The notes under the pieces: model-generated
Told to the model about the DNA's origin: nothing
What the model saw: only the letters and a program-made list of their open reading frames with translations
The model's database searches: none
Shown here: positions 5,565 to 6,360 of the stretch, in pieces
How positions within the stretch are numbered: the stretch's first letter is position 1
Layout: each line of letters starts with the position of its first letter
Position numbers and translations under genes: made by a program
Assembly (NCBI GenBank): GCA_029861655.1
Contig: JAOTZA010000191.1
Location: 1 to 6,360, forward strand
Reading direction: 5' to 3'
Origin: Acidobacteriota bacterium
GTDB lineage: Bacteria; Acidobacteriota; Thermoanaerobaculia; Multivoradales; JAHEKO01
Length of the DNA: 6,360 bases

Positions 5565-6360
5565 ATGCGCGCGTGGGTGGCGATACCGCTGCCCGGCACG
5601 CGTCCAGAGGGACTGACCGGGGTGTCATCTGAAGCACTGGAAGCCGGCAACGCCGGCAAAGTGAAGCGCCTGCGCCCGAAGCAGCGCCGCGCCATCGGAC
5701 CGCGTCTGCGGCCGTGGTTGGCTGTGGTGTTCGGTCTTTTCGCTCTTCTGGCTGTCAATTCGACGTACCTCGTGGGCGTAAGCCTCTTCGAGTGGCTCAA
5801 GCAAGAAACCTACCAGAACTGGTTCTACCTGGTGATGTTCCTGGTGCACCTCGTGCTCGGGGTAGGCCTGCTGTTGCCCTTCTTGATCTTCTCCGGTGCG
5901 CATTTGAGAAACACCCACAACCGGCCCAACCGTCGAGCGGTGTATGTTGGTTACGGGCTTCTGGTTACGGCACTGCTGCTCCTGGCGAGTGGCGTGATCC
6001 TCACTCGCCTCGAAGGCCTCATTGTCGTCAAGGACCAGACAGTTCGCTCGATCGCCTACTGGGTTCACGTGCTGACGCCGCTCGTGGCCGCCTGGTTGTT
6101 CATCCTCCACCGGCTTGCCGGACCGCGGATCAAGTGGCGGGTTGGACGCCGGTGGGCGCTGATCGCCGCGGGTTTCGCCGCTGTTCTCTTGATTGTCCAG
6201 GCGCAGGATCCGCGCCGGTGGAACCGTCAGGGGTCGGAGTCCGGTGAGCGCTATTTTTTCCCCTCGCTCTCACGTACCGCTACGGGTGACTTCATCCCAG
6301 AGTCGGTACTGGCCAACGATGCCTATTGTGAGAAGTGTCACGAGGACAGCCACAACGGTT
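5565..6360 (+). CDS. Membrane-anchored b/c-type multihaem cytochrome, N-terminal part (C-terminus cut by window edge)
   Basis: The frame from ATG 5565 is open to the last base (265 codons), so the gene is partial. After a cytoplasmic basic stretch (about 1-50, ending RLRPKQRRAIGPRLR) come five likely membrane helices at about 51-73, 87-110, 124-147, 163-184 and 196-213. Basic loops at 113-124 and 182-196 place those ends inside and the C-terminus in the periplasm. Helix 2 carries H95 and is followed by H113; helix 4 carries H168 and H182, fourteen apart. Such pairing is typical of bis-His b-haem four-helix domains, but this is inferred. The periplasmic part starts at about 214, and CEKCH (255-259) is a CXXCH covalent haem c site, lying 6 residues before the cut. 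More haem sites are likely downstream. The family is probably an inner-membrane quinol-linked multihaem cytochrome passing electrons to periplasmic or extracellular acceptors. It diverges from the LysM gene. Confidence 0.82.
   Translation, partial: MRAWVAIPLPGTRPEGLTGVSSEALEAGNAGKVKRLRPKQRRAIGPRLRPWLAVVFGLFALLAVNSTYLVGVSLFEWLKQETYQNWFYLVMFLVHLVLGVGLLLPFLIFSGAHLRNTHNRPNRRAVYVGYGLLVTALLLLASGVILTRLEGLIVVKDQTVRSIAYWVHVLTPLVAAWLFILHRLAGPRIKWRVGRRWALIAAGFAAVLLIVQAQDPRRWNRQGSESGERYFFPSLSRTATGDFIPESVLANDAYCEKCHEDSHNG

Noticed and set aside
5625..6110. Minus-strand open frame opposite the cytochrome gene, rich in Glu, Gln and His
   Set aside because: The plus-strand frame has membrane helices, a good ribosome site and a CXXCH motif; the minus frame has none of these and is a shadow.

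Overview
This is a GC-rich, gene-dense bacterial window with five minus-strand genes and one divergent plus-strand gene at the right edge. There is no rRNA, tRNA, CRISPR array or insertion sequence in it. The mix of genes is what one would expect from a free-living high-GC bacterium: PYROXD2/CrtI-like FAD oxidoreductases, a stand-alone GcvT-like protein, a DUF5715-like LysM protein, and a membrane-anchored multihaem cytochrome. It reminds me most of Acidobacteriota (Thermoanaerobaculia-like), but that is an impression from gene content and not a demonstrated assignment.

Left part (1-4086, minus strand, transcribed right to left). A compact three-gene operon. A folate-dependent aminomethyltransferase (GcvT)-family protein comes first (4086-2896). 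A full-length phytoene-desaturase/PYROXD2-type FAD oxidoreductase follows (2899-1304), and then a second paralogous oxidoreductase whose C-terminus runs off the left edge (1304-1). Both junctions are overlapping stop/start codons (ATGA and TGATG), so the three proteins are probably translationally coupled and work together. The simplest hypothesis is an oxidative demethylation or C1-transfer module: the flavoenzymes oxidise a methylated or amine substrate and the GcvT-like protein passes the one-carbon unit to tetrahydrofolate. The substrate cannot be read from the sequence.

Middle part (4087-5454, minus strand). A gap of about 280 bases upstream of the operon holds no convincing gene. Beyond it lies a small 88-residue protein with a basic first half and an acidic second half. 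Next is a secreted 244-residue protein with a signal peptide, an M15-peptidase-like/DUF5715-like domain and a C-terminal LysM domain, pointing to a cell-wall role.

Right part (5455-6360). A 110-base divergent intergenic region carries a good sigma70-like promoter for the LysM gene. Its -35 box lies inside a perfect 10-bp palindrome. On the plus strand a gene starts at 5565 and runs off the window. It has a five-helix membrane domain with paired histidines, suggesting b-haem ligation, followed by a periplasmic segment that has just reached its first CXXCH haem c motif when the window ends. It is probably a membrane-bound multihaem cytochrome moving electrons across or out of the inner membrane.
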